Below, piece after piece: positions 39,811 through 47,449 of a stretch of 64,000 bases of DNA. The DNA is from CAWKCE01 sp032127035 (GTDB lineage Bacteria > Actinomycetota > Actinomycetes > JAHEKZ01): NCBI GenBank assembly GCA_963848085.1, contig CAWKCE010000003.1, forward strand, positions 310,001 to 374,000. The letters are read 5' to 3'. Position 1 is the first letter of the stretch; each line of letters begins with the position of its first letter. The position numbers and the translations under genes are program-made. The notes below the pieces were generated by a model that made no database searches, was not told the DNA's origin, and was given only the letters and a program-made list of their open reading frames with translations.

Positions 39811-40521
39811 ATGACCCTTCCCCCGACCGAAGACGCACCGGTGGCACCCGATCCGCTTGCTGATCCGGAGTACCGAGCCGCGGTGGTGGATCTGCTCGGG
39901 GTCCTGGCATACGGCGAGCTGTCCGCCTTCGAGCGGCTCGGCTCGGACGCCGCCCTGGCCCCGACGCTGGCCGAGAGGGCGGAGGTCGCTGCCATGGCCT
40001 GTGCCGAGTTCGGCCACTTCGTCCGGCTGCAGCAACGCCTCCTCGAGCTGGGGCAGGACCCGGAGGAGGCGATGCGCCCCTTTGTCGCTCCCCTGGAGGC
40101 GTTCCATGCCTCCACGTCGCCGGCGGACTGGTACGAGGGTCTGGTCAAGGCGTTCGTCGGTGACAGCATCGCGGCCGACTTCTACCGCGAGATCGCCCAG
40201 CACCTCGACCCGACCACCCGGGCACTCGTCGTGGAGGTCTTCGAGGACACCGGACACTCGGCGTTCGTGGTGGAGAAGGTGCGGGCGGCGATCACCGCCG
40301 ACCCGCGGCTCGGCGGGCGGTTGGCCCTGTGGGGTCGACGGCTACTCGGTGAGGCGCTGAGCCAGGCTCAGCGGGTCGCCGCCGAGCGCGACACCCTGAC
40401 GGCGTTGCTGGTTGGCGGTGTGGACCGGCCCGGTGTCGACCTGGTGGAGCTGGGACGCATGTTCACCCGGATGACCGAGGCGCACGCGCGCCGGATGGAG
40501 TCGCTCGGCCTGGCAGCCTGA
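39811..40521 (+). CDS. ferritin-like fold protein
   Basis: A 236-residue helical protein. The spacing of acids and His (FGHFVRLQQRLLELGQDPEE, DWYEGLVKAFVGDSIAADFY, VFEDTGHSAFVVEKV) matches the ferritin-like di-iron fold found in mycobacterial Rv3210c and tRNA-hydroxylase-like proteins. It is unclear which iron ligands are kept, so enzyme activity should not be assumed. The start ATG 39811 is probably leaderless. It diverges from rhlE, the same order as in mycobacteria. A stem-loop begins at its stop codon. Confidence 0.78.
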   Translation: MTLPPTEDAPVAPDPLADPEYRAAVVDLLGVLAYGELSAFERLGSDAALAPTLAERAEVAAMACAEFGHFVRLQQRLLELGQDPEEAMRPFVAPLEAFHASTSPADWYEGLVKAFVGDSIAADFYREIAQHLDPTTRALVVEVFEDTGHSAFVVEKVRAAITADPRLGGRLALWGRRLLGEALSQAQRVAAERDTLTALLVGGVDRPGVDLVELGRMFTRMTEAHARRMESLGLAA

Positions 40522-40550
40522 GCACCTGAGATATCGCGGCGAGGTGCTCA
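40519..40550 (+). terminator. stem-loop at the end of the ferritin-like gene
   Basis: TGAGCACCT (40519-40527), which includes the stop codon, is the exact complement of AGGTGCTCA (40542-40550). The loop is 14 nt (GAGATATCGCGGCG). No U-rich tail follows, so it may be a weak, Rho-linked or RNA-stability structure rather than a classical terminator. Confidence 0.5.
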
Positions 40551-40624
40551 CCGGTGAGGATGGCGCTGGCGGCAACGAGAGTGCCGGTCGTGCCGCTGCA
40601 CGCGGTGGCCGCCGCGGCTCCTGG

Positions 40625-41239
40625 TCAGCGGACCCGGAACAGGTAGGCGAAGGCAGGTCGGGTGTACGCGATCCCTCGGCCTGCGCTGCGGATGTGTGAT
40701 GCGTCGGCCTCCGCAGGGTTCTTGGGTACGAGGTATCGGTCCAGGTGGTTGTCGTCGAGGCGGTAGCGACCGGCACGGTGGAGTACTGCGGCCACCAGCT
40801 GAAGATCCGGGTCGAGGGCGGCCAGGCTGGCGTCTCCGTGGCTGGCGTTCGCCAACAGCATCCCCCCGGTCTTGAGGTAGACGCGGCAGTGCTCCCACAC
40901 AGGTCCGGCGAACAACGAGATGAGCAGGTCGAAGCCGGCCGCGTGGACGGGGAGCGGGTGGGTGTAGTCGGAGGCGTAGAACTCGATCTCGACGTCCGCG
41001 CGTCCGCCGTGAGCGGTGACTTCCGAGCGAGCCACGGCCACGTCCTCGAAGTACCTGGCCGCGCGTCGGTCCGTGTCGACGTAGGTGACTGACGGAACTG
41101 CCACGGACGGTGACAGATCGAGGTAGCAGCCGGGGTACAGCGCCCTCCGCACCGGCCAGGACTCCACCAAGGAAGTGAACAGGCCCGAACGGTCACCGAT
41201 GGATGTTCGATAGGCGGCCCAAGACTGAGTTGACACCAT
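40625..41239 (-). CDS. conserved protein, possible SAM-methyltransferase fold
   Basis: A 204-residue cytosolic protein. YPGCYLDLSPS and VTYVDTDRRAARYFEDV resemble the first and second strands of a class I methyltransferase fold; LLISLFAGPVWEHCRVYL and LKTGGMLLANASHGD correspond to later strands. The Gly-rich SAM loop is weak, so it could bind another nucleotide. The start is ATG 41239 (or GTG 41236). It sits between the ferritin-like gene and DUF3107 and has no known partner. Confidence 0.5.
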   Translation of the reverse strand: MVSTQSWAAYRTSIGDRSGLFTSLVESWPVRRALYPGCYLDLSPSVAVPSVTYVDTDRRAARYFEDVAVARSEVTAHGGRADVEIEFYASDYTHPLPVHAAGFDLLISLFAGPVWEHCRVYLKTGGMLLANASHGDASLAALDPDLQLVAAVLHRAGRYRLDDNHLDRYLVPKNPAEADASHIRSAGRGIAYTRPAFAYLFRVR

Positions 41240-41259
41240 CGGTGGCTGACCCTTCGCGG

Positions 41260-41487
41260 CTACATCGCCGCGAACCCCACCTTCCGGGACTCCTGCTCGC
41301 CGAGCTCCACGTAGGCGAGCTTGTCGGCGGGGACCAGGATGCGGCGGCCGCGGGTGTCGACCAGCTCGAGCAGCGAGGTGGGATCGGCGGCGGCCGCTCG
41401 GACCGCGGCAGTGATCTCGTCGGCTGCCTGCTCGGTCTCGAGCATCAGCTCACGCGGTGCGCCCTTGACGCCGATCTTGACCTCCAC
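41260..41487 (-). CDS. DUF3107 protein
   Basis: A 75-residue protein starting VEVKIGVKGAPRELMLETEQ and ending AYVELGEQESRKVGFAAM, the conserved actinobacterial DUF3107 (TB9.4/Rv3208A in M. tuberculosis, as I recall). GTG 41487 follows AGGAGG by a normal spacing; a longer frame upstream is unlikely. Its role is unknown; the conserved pairing with a TetR gene suggests regulation or stress. It is the nearest reading frame downstream of the tetR gene on the same strand. Confidence 0.93.
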   Translation of the reverse strand: MEVKIGVKGAPRELMLETEQAADEITAAVRAAAADPTSLLELVDTRGRRILVPADKLAYVELGEQESRKVGFAAM

Positions 41488-41542
41488 GACCAACCTCCTG
41501 AGCACAGCCGGACGGCGGACATGTCGCCCGGCGAGGTCGAGG

Positions 41543-42208
41543 CTAACCCAGCCGGTGGCCGTCGGCGCGGTCGGCTCCGTCTGTCTGGCCGGCCTCGTCG
41601 GCGCGGGGGAAGCGGGAGATTCCCCGCCACGCCAGGGCGGAGACCAACTCCTGGGCGGCGCTCTGCGGGAGTGCGCCGTCTTGGGTCAGCCACCAGCGCG
41701 CCGCCACCTGGGCCGATCCGGTCAGACCGGCAGCCAGCAGCATCGCGGCTTCCGGCGTGAGGTCGGTGTCCTCGGCGATGACTTCGCTCACGGCATAGGC
41801 GCATGCCTCGGTGACGCGCTCCACCCGCTCCCGGACGGCTGGCTCCGCGGTCAGGTCGGACTCGAACACCAGCCGAAAGGCCCCCGCCTGGTCACTGACG
41901 AACGTGAAGTAGGCCGCGACGGTCCCCTCGACCCGCTCCTGGTTGTCATGCGTGGACGCCAGCGCGGACCGGACCGCGGCCAGCAGGCCGTCGGCGCTGG
42001 CGTCGAGCAGCGCCAGGTACAGCTCGAGCTTGCCGGGGAAGTGCTGGTAGAGCACGGGCTTGCTGACCCCGGCCCGGGCCGCGATGTCGTCCATCGACGC
42101 AGCGTGGTAGCCCAGCGCCACGAACGCCTCGAGGGCGGCCGCCATCAGCTGGTCTCGCCGCTCACCCCGAGGCAGTCGGATGCCTCGCGTCGCCGTGCCT
42201 TCGGTCAT
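41543..42208 (-). CDS. TetR family regulator
   Basis: A 221-residue repressor. The N-terminal helix-turn-helix is DDIAARAGVSKPVLYQHFPG within residues 15-65. The ligand domain is helical with many Ala. It resembles Rv3208, which sits beside the DUF3107 gene in M. tuberculosis. It probably controls its own operon: the 12-bp palindrome TACTCCCGAGTA at 42221-42232 overlaps the -10 TAGGCT (42222-42217). ATG 42208 follows that -10 by 8 nt, so it is leaderless or nearly so. Ligand unknown. Confidence 0.88.
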   Translation of the reverse strand: MTEGTATRGIRLPRGERRDQLMAAALEAFVALGYHAASMDDIAARAGVSKPVLYQHFPGKLELYLALLDASADGLLAAVRSALASTHDNQERVEGTVAAYFTFVSDQAGAFRLVFESDLTAEPAVRERVERVTEACAYAVSEVIAEDTDLTPEAAMLLAAGLTGSAQVAARWWLTQDGALPQSAAQELVSALAWRGISRFPRADEAGQTDGADRADGHRLG

Positions 42209-42220
42209 GCCGCGGGAGCC

Positions 42221-42232
42221 TACTCCCGAGTA
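42221..42232. promoter_or_regulatory. perfect palindrome operator at the tetR promoter
   Basis: TACTC-CC-GAGTA reads as an exact inverted repeat and shares two bases with TAGGCT (minus -10, 42222-42217). It is 13 bp from the tetR start codon. This is consistent with autorepression; the small acidic protein gene reads in the same direction downstream of a different promoter and is not clearly affected. Confidence 0.6.
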
Positions 42233-42250
42233 ACCCGGGGCCGGCGCTGG

Positions 42251-42424
42251 CTAGCGGTACTCGTCCTCGTCCACGGGCACCGTCTCGCGGTCCGGCTCGG
42301 GGTCGGTCAGCGGAACCGACTGCTCGGCCGCGTCGGCGGCCGGAACCTCCGGGTCGTCCCGCTCGGTCTGTGTCTGGTCGTCCGGCCCGGGGCCGAACTC
42401 GGCGTGGATATCCATCTCCGACAT
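42251..42424 (-). CDS. small acidic protein
   Basis: A 57-residue protein with GGGGAGGAG six to eight bases before ATG 42424. It is strongly acidic, with about 19 Asp/Glu (PDDQTQTERDDPEVPAADAA, DPEPDRETVPVDEDEYR), has no Cys and no hydrophobic stretch, so it is likely disordered. I know no family for it. It lies upstream of tetR on the same strand. The ribosome site, ATG and in-frame stop make it a credible gene; function unknown. Confidence 0.65.
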   Translation of the reverse strand: MSEMDIHAEFGPGPDDQTQTERDDPEVPAADAAEQSVPLTDPEPDRETVPVDEDEYR

Positions 42425-42588
42425 GGGGTGCTCCTCCCCTGGGGACCTGCTCCGTCCAACCTACGCCTGCGCGTTGCCCCGTCCGGGTGACGGGAAGGCC
42501 CGGATGCCTCCCGCGCGCCGTCGCAGTTTGCGACACTGCTGCTGGGATCGTCGAACCCTGGTGGGTGCGGCGGGGAGGAGTATGCGCG

Positions 42589-43452
42589 GTGAACCACGAG
42601 CTCACGCTGCTCGAGGCGCTGCGGGCGGTGCCAGGGGTGGCGTCGGCCGACATCGAGCCGGACGACCGGCCCGAGGGCGCCGGCACGCTGCGGCTCCAGC
42701 TGTCCGTGGGGGCCGACGAGGTCCAGGTGGCCACGTCGGTGAACCGGGTGCTCCGGGAGCAGTTCGGGCTGGCCGTGGACGCCAACCGGGTCCAGGTGGT
42801 CGAGGAGTCGGTACCGATGCGGCCGCCGGCCGCGCCGGAGCATGAGCCGGACGAGGACCTGGAGCGCGAGCTCGACGACGCGATCGACCCGGCTCCGCCG
42901 CGGCCGATGCTCACCGCGGTCCCCGGATACGTGGACGACCCGGTGGCGGTCGAGCCGCCCGCCCCCCCGGACGCCCCCGCGGCGCCGGGATTGGCCAGGA
43001 CGTCCGAGACCGTCGCCGAGTACGGGTCGGCCGGTGAGCCCGAGCCGAAGGATGCGCGACCGCCGCGGATTCTCATCCAGCGGATGCAGCTGGTGTCAGC
43101 CGGCCTGGGCGTCACCACCGAGGTCACCTTGGCCTGGGCGGGTGAGCCGTTCGCCGGCGAGTCCGCCGCCGCTGCCACTCCGAGCAGCGTCCACCGGTCG
43201 GTCGCGCAGGCCACGCTGCGAGCCGTCGAGTCCGTCGTGGGCGGGCTGGCTCGGTTCGAGCTCGAGCAGCTCGAGATCAACCAGCTTGGCCCGGACCGAG
43301 CGGTGGTGGTCGTGGTGTCGATGCTCACCAAGGTCGGGTCGGAGCGACTCACCGGTGTGTCCGTGGTGCGCGAGGACGTCCGGCAGGCGGTGATCCGGGC
43401 CACCCTGGACTCGCTGAACCGGCGCATCGAGTCGTTGCTGCAGAGTGCCTGA
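42589..43452 (+). CDS. uncharacterised two-domain protein
   Basis: A 287-residue protein with no recognised family. Residues 1-70 (ELTLLEALRAVPGVASADIE, LRLQLSVGADEVQVATSVNR) form one alpha/beta unit. A Pro/Glu/Ala-rich linker (~75-155) follows. The C-terminal ~120 residues (ILIQRMQLVSAGLGVTTEVT, SVAQATLRAVESVVGGLARF, VVSMLTKVGSERLTGVSVV) form a second alpha/beta unit that resembles small-ligand or assembly domains. GTG 42589 has GGGGAGGAG upstream. The stop is 9 bp before the next gene, so they are probably an operon. Confidence 0.65.
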   Translation: MNHELTLLEALRAVPGVASADIEPDDRPEGAGTLRLQLSVGADEVQVATSVNRVLREQFGLAVDANRVQVVEESVPMRPPAAPEHEPDEDLERELDDAIDPAPPRPMLTAVPGYVDDPVAVEPPAPPDAPAAPGLARTSETVAEYGSAGEPEPKDARPPRILIQRMQLVSAGLGVTTEVTLAWAGEPFAGESAAAATPSSVHRSVAQATLRAVESVVGGLARFELEQLEINQLGPDRAVVVVVSMLTKVGSERLTGVSVVREDVRQAVIRATLDSLNRRIESLLQSA

Positions 43453-43461
43453 CCGCGGCCG

Positions 43462-44376
43462 GTGAGCCGCCGCTGGACACCGCAGTCCCAGCCGCTCTGG
43501 CCGGGGGACACCTGGGATCTCGGCCGGCGCCGGCTCTTCGTGCGCAGCGCCGCGGCCGACAGCCCGCGGGGGGAGCCGGCGGTCATGGTCCACGGCCTGG
43601 GCGGGCGGTCGACGAACTGGACCGATCTCATGGCGCTGCTCGGGCACCGGCTGGCCAGCGTGGCCCCGGACCTGCCCGGATTCGGCCAGTCGGCTCCGCC
43701 GGACGACGGCGACTACGGGCTGGACGCGCTCACGGACTCGGTCCGCGCCGTCGTCGAGCGGCACGGTGCCCCGGTCCACCTGTTCGGCAACTCCCTGGGC
43801 GGGGCGGTGTGCGTCCGGCTGGCGGCTCGTCATCCGGACCTGGTGCGCAGCCTGGTTCTGGTGTCGCCCGCGCTCCCCGACCTGCGTCCCCGTCGGAGCG
43901 TGGTCGGGGTACCGGTGCTCGCGGTTCCCGGTGTGGGTGAGCAGCTGTGGCGGCAGCTGGCGCGGCTGCCCGTGGAACGGCAGGTGCAGTCCATGCTGGA
44001 GCTCAACTTCGGCGACCCGTCGGTCATCTCGCAGACCAGGCGGGACGAGGCGATAGCGGAGTTCCGGCGCCGGTTCACCCTGCCGTACGCCGGAGACGCC
44101 TTGTCTCGGACCACACGAGGCCTGCTGCGAGCGTTCGTCGAGCCTGGGCCGACGGGGCTGTGGCGGGAGGCGTCGCGGCTGCGCCTGCCGACCTTGGTCC
44201 TGTACGGCGGGCGAGACCGTTTGGTGGATCCGCGGCGCGCGCGGCGCGCTGCCCGGACGATCCCCGACGCTCGGGTCGTCACCCTGCCGACGGTGGGGCA
44301 CATGGGCCAGGTGGAGCGGCCGGTCCTGGTCGCCCGACTGGTGGACCGTTTCCTGGACGGCGCGGCGACGGTCTAG
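43462..44376 (+). CDS. alpha/beta hydrolase
   Basis: A 304-residue hydrolase. It contains VMVHGLGGRSTNWTDLM (oxyanion region), LPGFGQSAPPDD, the nucleophile elbow FGNSLGGAVCVRLA, an acid in YGGRDRLVDP, and the final His in TVGHMGQVERP. Its natural substrate is unknown. GTG 43462 starts 9 bp after the preceding stop. Its TAG stop supplies the first three bases of the -10 of the next gene (TAGCGT). Confidence 0.86.
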   Translation: MSRRWTPQSQPLWPGDTWDLGRRRLFVRSAAADSPRGEPAVMVHGLGGRSTNWTDLMALLGHRLASVAPDLPGFGQSAPPDDGDYGLDALTDSVRAVVERHGAPVHLFGNSLGGAVCVRLAARHPDLVRSLVLVSPALPDLRPRRSVVGVPVLAVPGVGEQLWRQLARLPVERQVQSMLELNFGDPSVISQTRRDEAIAEFRRRFTLPYAGDALSRTTRGLLRAFVEPGPTGLWREASRLRLPTLVLYGGRDRLVDPRRARRAARTIPDARVVTLPTVGHMGQVERPVLVARLVDRFLDGAATV

Positions 44377-44379
44377 CGT
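44374..44379 (+). promoter_or_regulatory. -10 of the phosphotransferase gene, overlapping a stop codon
   Basis: TAGCGT begins with the TAG stop of the hydrolase gene and is followed by six bases and GTG 44386. The transcript would be leaderless. Confidence 0.6.
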
Positions 44380-44385
44380 CGACGG

Positions 44386-45282
44386 GTGGTCCTGACGGCG
44401 AGCGAGGTCTTCGGCCGCGTCCGGGTCCTGCGCGGACGCGTGCTCCAGGTCGACGAGCTCGCCGGGGGGCTGACCAACCGAACCTTCCGGGTCCGCACCG
44501 ACGACGGTGGCGACTACGTGGTGCGGTTTCCCCGGTCGGCTGCCACTAACCCCGTCGGGGTCGACCGCGCCTACGAGCTCGCCAACACTGAGCTGGCCGG
44601 GGACGCCGGTGTGGGGGCACCGTTCGTCGAGGCCGTCCCGGACCTGGGCGCGCTGGTCGTCGGGTTCGTCCCCGGGCGCACGCTTGGCCCCGCAGACCTC
44701 GCTGACTCCGCCGTGATCTCCCGAGTGTCGTCACAGCTGCGTGCGCTGCACCGCGGACCGCAGTTCCGAGGGGGGTTCGACCTGGCTGCCTACCGACGCC
44801 GATACGTGCGGCTTGCGGAGGCGCGTGGTGTCCGGCTCCCGGCCGGCTACGTCGACCTCGACCAGCGGGTGGCTGCCCTGGAGGCGGCCCTTCGCTCCGC
44901 CCCGGAGCCGACGGTGCCCTGTCACAACGACCTGGTCGCAGCCAACCTCCTCGACGACGGTGTGCGGGCGTGGCTCGTCGACTTCGAGTACTCGGCGATG
45001 AATGTCGCGACCTTCGACTTGGGCAACCTGGTGGCCTGTTCGCACCTGCCCCCGGAGCCGGCCGAGGCGATGGTGTCCGCGTACTTCACCCGGACCTCGC
45101 GACGGGACCATGCGCGTGTCCAGGCCTGGGCCCTGCTGTCGGCCTACACCTGGACGGCGTGGGCGGCGACGCAGGACGAGGCTCCCGATGCGTGGCAGGC
45201 CCGGCAGCTCGACGCCGCCCGGGCCGGGCTGCTCGGACCTCGCTACCGCACGACGCTGGCCGACGTGGCTGCCGGAGGCTGA
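44386..45282 (+). CDS. choline/aminoglycoside kinase-like phosphotransferase
   Basis: A 298-residue APH-fold kinase. GGLTNRTFRVRTDDGGDYVV forms the nucleotide-binding loop, CHNDLVAANLLDDG includes the catalytic Asp, and LVDFEYSAMNVATFDLGNL includes the Mg-binding Asp. The FEY and DLGN pattern is close to choline/ethanolamine kinases. It phosphorylates a small amino alcohol or aminoglycoside-like compound; the choice is not clear. GTG 44386 is probably leaderless. Confidence 0.8.
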   Translation: MVLTASEVFGRVRVLRGRVLQVDELAGGLTNRTFRVRTDDGGDYVVRFPRSAATNPVGVDRAYELANTELAGDAGVGAPFVEAVPDLGALVVGFVPGRTLGPADLADSAVISRVSSQLRALHRGPQFRGGFDLAAYRRRYVRLAEARGVRLPAGYVDLDQRVAALEAALRSAPEPTVPCHNDLVAANLLDDGVRAWLVDFEYSAMNVATFDLGNLVACSHLPPEPAEAMVSAYFTRTSRRDHARVQAWALLSAYTWTAWAATQDEAPDAWQARQLDAARAGLLGPRYRTTLADVAAGG

Positions 45283-45304
45283 CCGGCAGGGCATGATCGT
45301 CGGT

Positions 45305-46021
45305 ATGTCCTCCGCGTTGTCGCACACGGTGCTTCGGCCGGCACGTGGCGGGAACGCGTTCGAGCAGGCGGTGGAGCGGCTCGCCGAGGCCATCCGGCTC
45401 GGGGTCTTCGAAGACGGGGACCGGCTGCCGCCCGAACGCGAGCTGGCCGATGTCATGCAGGTGAGCCGCATGACCCTGCGCGATGCGCTGGGTGCGCTCC
45501 GGGACGCCGGACTGGTGGAGACCCGTCGTGGTCGGGCCGGAGGCACCTACGTCCTGGAAGCCTCGCGTCGAGCCGCCCGGCCGGCACCCGCCGGCCAGCC
45601 AGCGGGCGCCAGACTGATGGACGCCCTCGACTTCCGCCGGGTCGTGGAGCCCGGCGCTGCGGCGCTGGCGGCCTCGCGGACGCTGGACGACGCTGACCGC
45701 GCCCGGCTGCTCGCGTCCCTGGCTGCCTCAGAGGGCGCGCCGGACGACGCCAGTCGACGAGTTGCCGACTCCCGTCTCCACCTCGCGATCGCTCTGGTCG
45801 CCGGCAGCGACTCGCTCACGGCCGCCGTCGCTGACGCGCAGGTGCGGCTCGGCGAGCTGCTGTCCGCCATTCCGGTGCTGCGCCGCAACATCGAGCATGG
45901 CGACGAGCAGCACCGGGCGGTCGTCGACGCGATCTTGGCCGGGGACGTGGACGGCGCCCGCGTGGCGATGGAGGAGCACTGCGACGGCACGTCGTCGCTG
46001 CTCCGTGGACTCCTCGCCTAG
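45305..46021 (+). CDS. FadR-subfamily GntR regulator
   Basis: A 238-residue regulator with an N-terminal winged HTH (LPPERELADVMQVSRMTLRD, LRDAGLVETRRGRAGGTYV) and a C-terminal FCD domain (DFRRVVEPGAAALAASRTL, HLAIALVAGSDSL, EQHRAVVDAILAGDVDGARV) that binds a metal and an acidic ligand. It likely represses the nearby glutamine synthetase-like/aldehyde dehydrogenase genes: a GntR-type half-site TTGTCTAG is at 47373-47380. ATG 45293 is another possible start. The 3' end overlaps the radical SAM gene by 4 bp. Confidence 0.85.
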   Translation: MSSALSHTVLRPARGGNAFEQAVERLAEAIRLGVFEDGDRLPPERELADVMQVSRMTLRDALGALRDAGLVETRRGRAGGTYVLEASRRAARPAPAGQPAGARLMDALDFRRVVEPGAAALAASRTLDDADRARLLASLAASEGAPDDASRRVADSRLHLAIALVAGSDSLTAAVADAQVRLGELLSAIPVLRRNIEHGDEQHRAVVDAILAGDVDGARVAMEEHCDGTSSLLRGLLA

Positions 46022-47319
46022 CGGGAGACCGGCCGCTCGAACAGGCGTCGTGCCAGGGGCCAGAGCCAGCCGGTCCGGGCCGATCCGAGAGCCACCCGGC
46101 ACCGGGCGTCGGCGCGGTGCTCGGCGAGCATCTCGGCCCACAGCGGCTCGATGAGCTGGTAGGTGACCAGCCGCTCGAGGTCGTGGTAGGCATCGAACCC
46201 CAGAGGCGTCAAGCGGTAGCCGCCAGGAGCTCGGCGAAGCAGTCGCGCCGGCAGCAGTGGCGCGAGGCCGGAACAGACCAGCGCGGCAACAGCCGACCCG
46301 TAGGACTCCGCCAGTGCCGTGCAGTCGACACCGCCGGCGTAGGCCTGCCAGAAGGTGTCGTACGTCGCACCACCCGCCCGACCCAGGTGGAGCCGGCGTG
46401 CCAAGGGAAGGCGACCCTGTTCGACAGCCTCGCAGTACGTGGTGACGCCGAAGTGGTTCACGAGGAAGTCGCGGCCGGTGAAGCTGGAGCTGCCGGCGCC
46501 CATGCCGAGGAATCGGCGTCGGGTGATCGACGTGTACGCCGGCGAGCCAGCCTTGTTGAAAGTCCAGACCGAGCGCCGCTCGAAGCCCCTCGCCCGTGCC
46601 AGCTCAGTCACCCGTGCCAGGACGCTGTGCTCGGCCTGCCGGTCGTGCCGGGCGGCGCCGAACGGGGTGTACCCGAAGCGCATCAGCGGGTAGGTGGAGA
46701 CCTGGTCCACCCCGAGGTCGAAACAGGTCTCGACGTCGTCGAGGAAAGCCCCCGCCAGGTCCTCCTCCTTCTCCCACGCGACGTCGACGATCAGGTCGAC
46801 GTCGACGCAGTCGAAGCGGCCGAGGGCGTTCTCGACGGCCGTCCGGCTGCTGACGGCGTCATGGGGGCGGCCGAGTCGCCGCAGCACGGGGTCGTGGAAG
46901 GACTGCGCGCCGATGCTGACGGCAGTGAACCCCATCGAGGCGAGGTCGTCGAGGCGCTGCGGGGTGCCGTGCAGCGGCAGCACCTCGATCGCACGCTCGG
47001 CCGAGACGGGGAGCCGGTCCACGATGCCGGCGAGGTCGTCCGGGTAGAGGGTCGGGGTCCCGCCTCCGACGTAGAGCGACGTGAACGGCGGCGCGCGCCG
47101 GGCGCGGGACGCCCGGCAGTACGCGTCGACCTCGCGACTGAGTGCGTCGAAGTAGCGCCGCGCTAGACCCGGCTCGGCGACCACCTTGTTGTAGGGGCAA
47201 AAGGGGCACAGCCGCTCACAGAAGGGAACGTGCACGTACGCGCCGGCCGGTCCGTCGACGGACCGGACGACCTCCGCCGCACCGCGCAGCACGGCGACCA
47301 CCTCCGCCCGTGGGACCAC
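46018..47319 (-). CDS. radical SAM protein, coproporphyrinogen oxidase/HemW-HutW-like
   Basis: A 433-residue radical SAM enzyme. The [4Fe-4S] motif CERLCPFC in VHVPFCERLCPFCPYNKVV is near residue 33, followed by SLYVGGGTPTLYPDDL and VSIGAQSFHDPVLRRLGRPH. It is closest to HemW/HutW-type proteins rather than the full HemN, and it lacks obvious extra clusters. Whether it is a heme chaperone, a heme-cleaving enzyme or something else is open. It diverges from the glnA-type operon in a 130-bp region, an unusual location, and overlaps the regulator gene tail-to-tail. GTG 47319 is the start. Confidence 0.8.
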   Translation of the reverse strand: MVPRAEVVAVLRGAAEVVRSVDGPAGAYVHVPFCERLCPFCPYNKVVAEPGLARRYFDALSREVDAYCRASRARRAPPFTSLYVGGGTPTLYPDDLAGIVDRLPVSAERAIEVLPLHGTPQRLDDLASMGFTAVSIGAQSFHDPVLRRLGRPHDAVSSRTAVENALGRFDCVDVDLIVDVAWEKEEDLAGAFLDDVETCFDLGVDQVSTYPLMRFGYTPFGAARHDRQAEHSVLARVTELARARGFERRSVWTFNKAGSPAYTSITRRRFLGMGAGSSSFTGRDFLVNHFGVTTYCEAVEQGRLPLARRLHLGRAGGATYDTFWQAYAGGVDCTALAESYGSAVAALVCSGLAPLLPARLLRRAPGGYRLTPLGFDAYHDLERLVTYQLIEPLWAEMLAEHRADARCRVALGSARTGWLWPLARRLFERPVSR

Positions 47320-47372
47320 CGTGGCGGCGTCAGTGTTCGGTCGCCAGAGGCGGAGTGCCCGACGCGCCGAAA

Positions 47373-47419
47373 TTGTCTAGTCTCAAACCATTGATTGGGG
47401 CACGCCCGGGCACTAGCGT
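47373..47419 (+). promoter_or_regulatory. promoter and operator of the glnA4-type operon
   Basis: TTGATT (47391-47396) and TAGCGT (47414-47419) with 17 bp between form a -35/-10 pair. Just upstream, TTGTCTAGTCTCAA (47373-47386) has the left half of the GntR/FadR-type consensus TTGTCTAGACAA. GGGGAGGG at 47440-47447 is the ribosome site of the ATG at 47450. The AT-rich stretch differs from its neighbours. Confidence 0.55.
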
Positions 47420-47449
47420 CGCCGCCACCAGGCCACCCGGGGAGGGCGC

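Noticed and set aside
46018..47319. Oxygen-independent coproporphyrinogen III oxidase HemN
   Set aside because: The radical SAM motif is present, but the sequence fits the HemW/HutW group better and no other heme gene is nearby.
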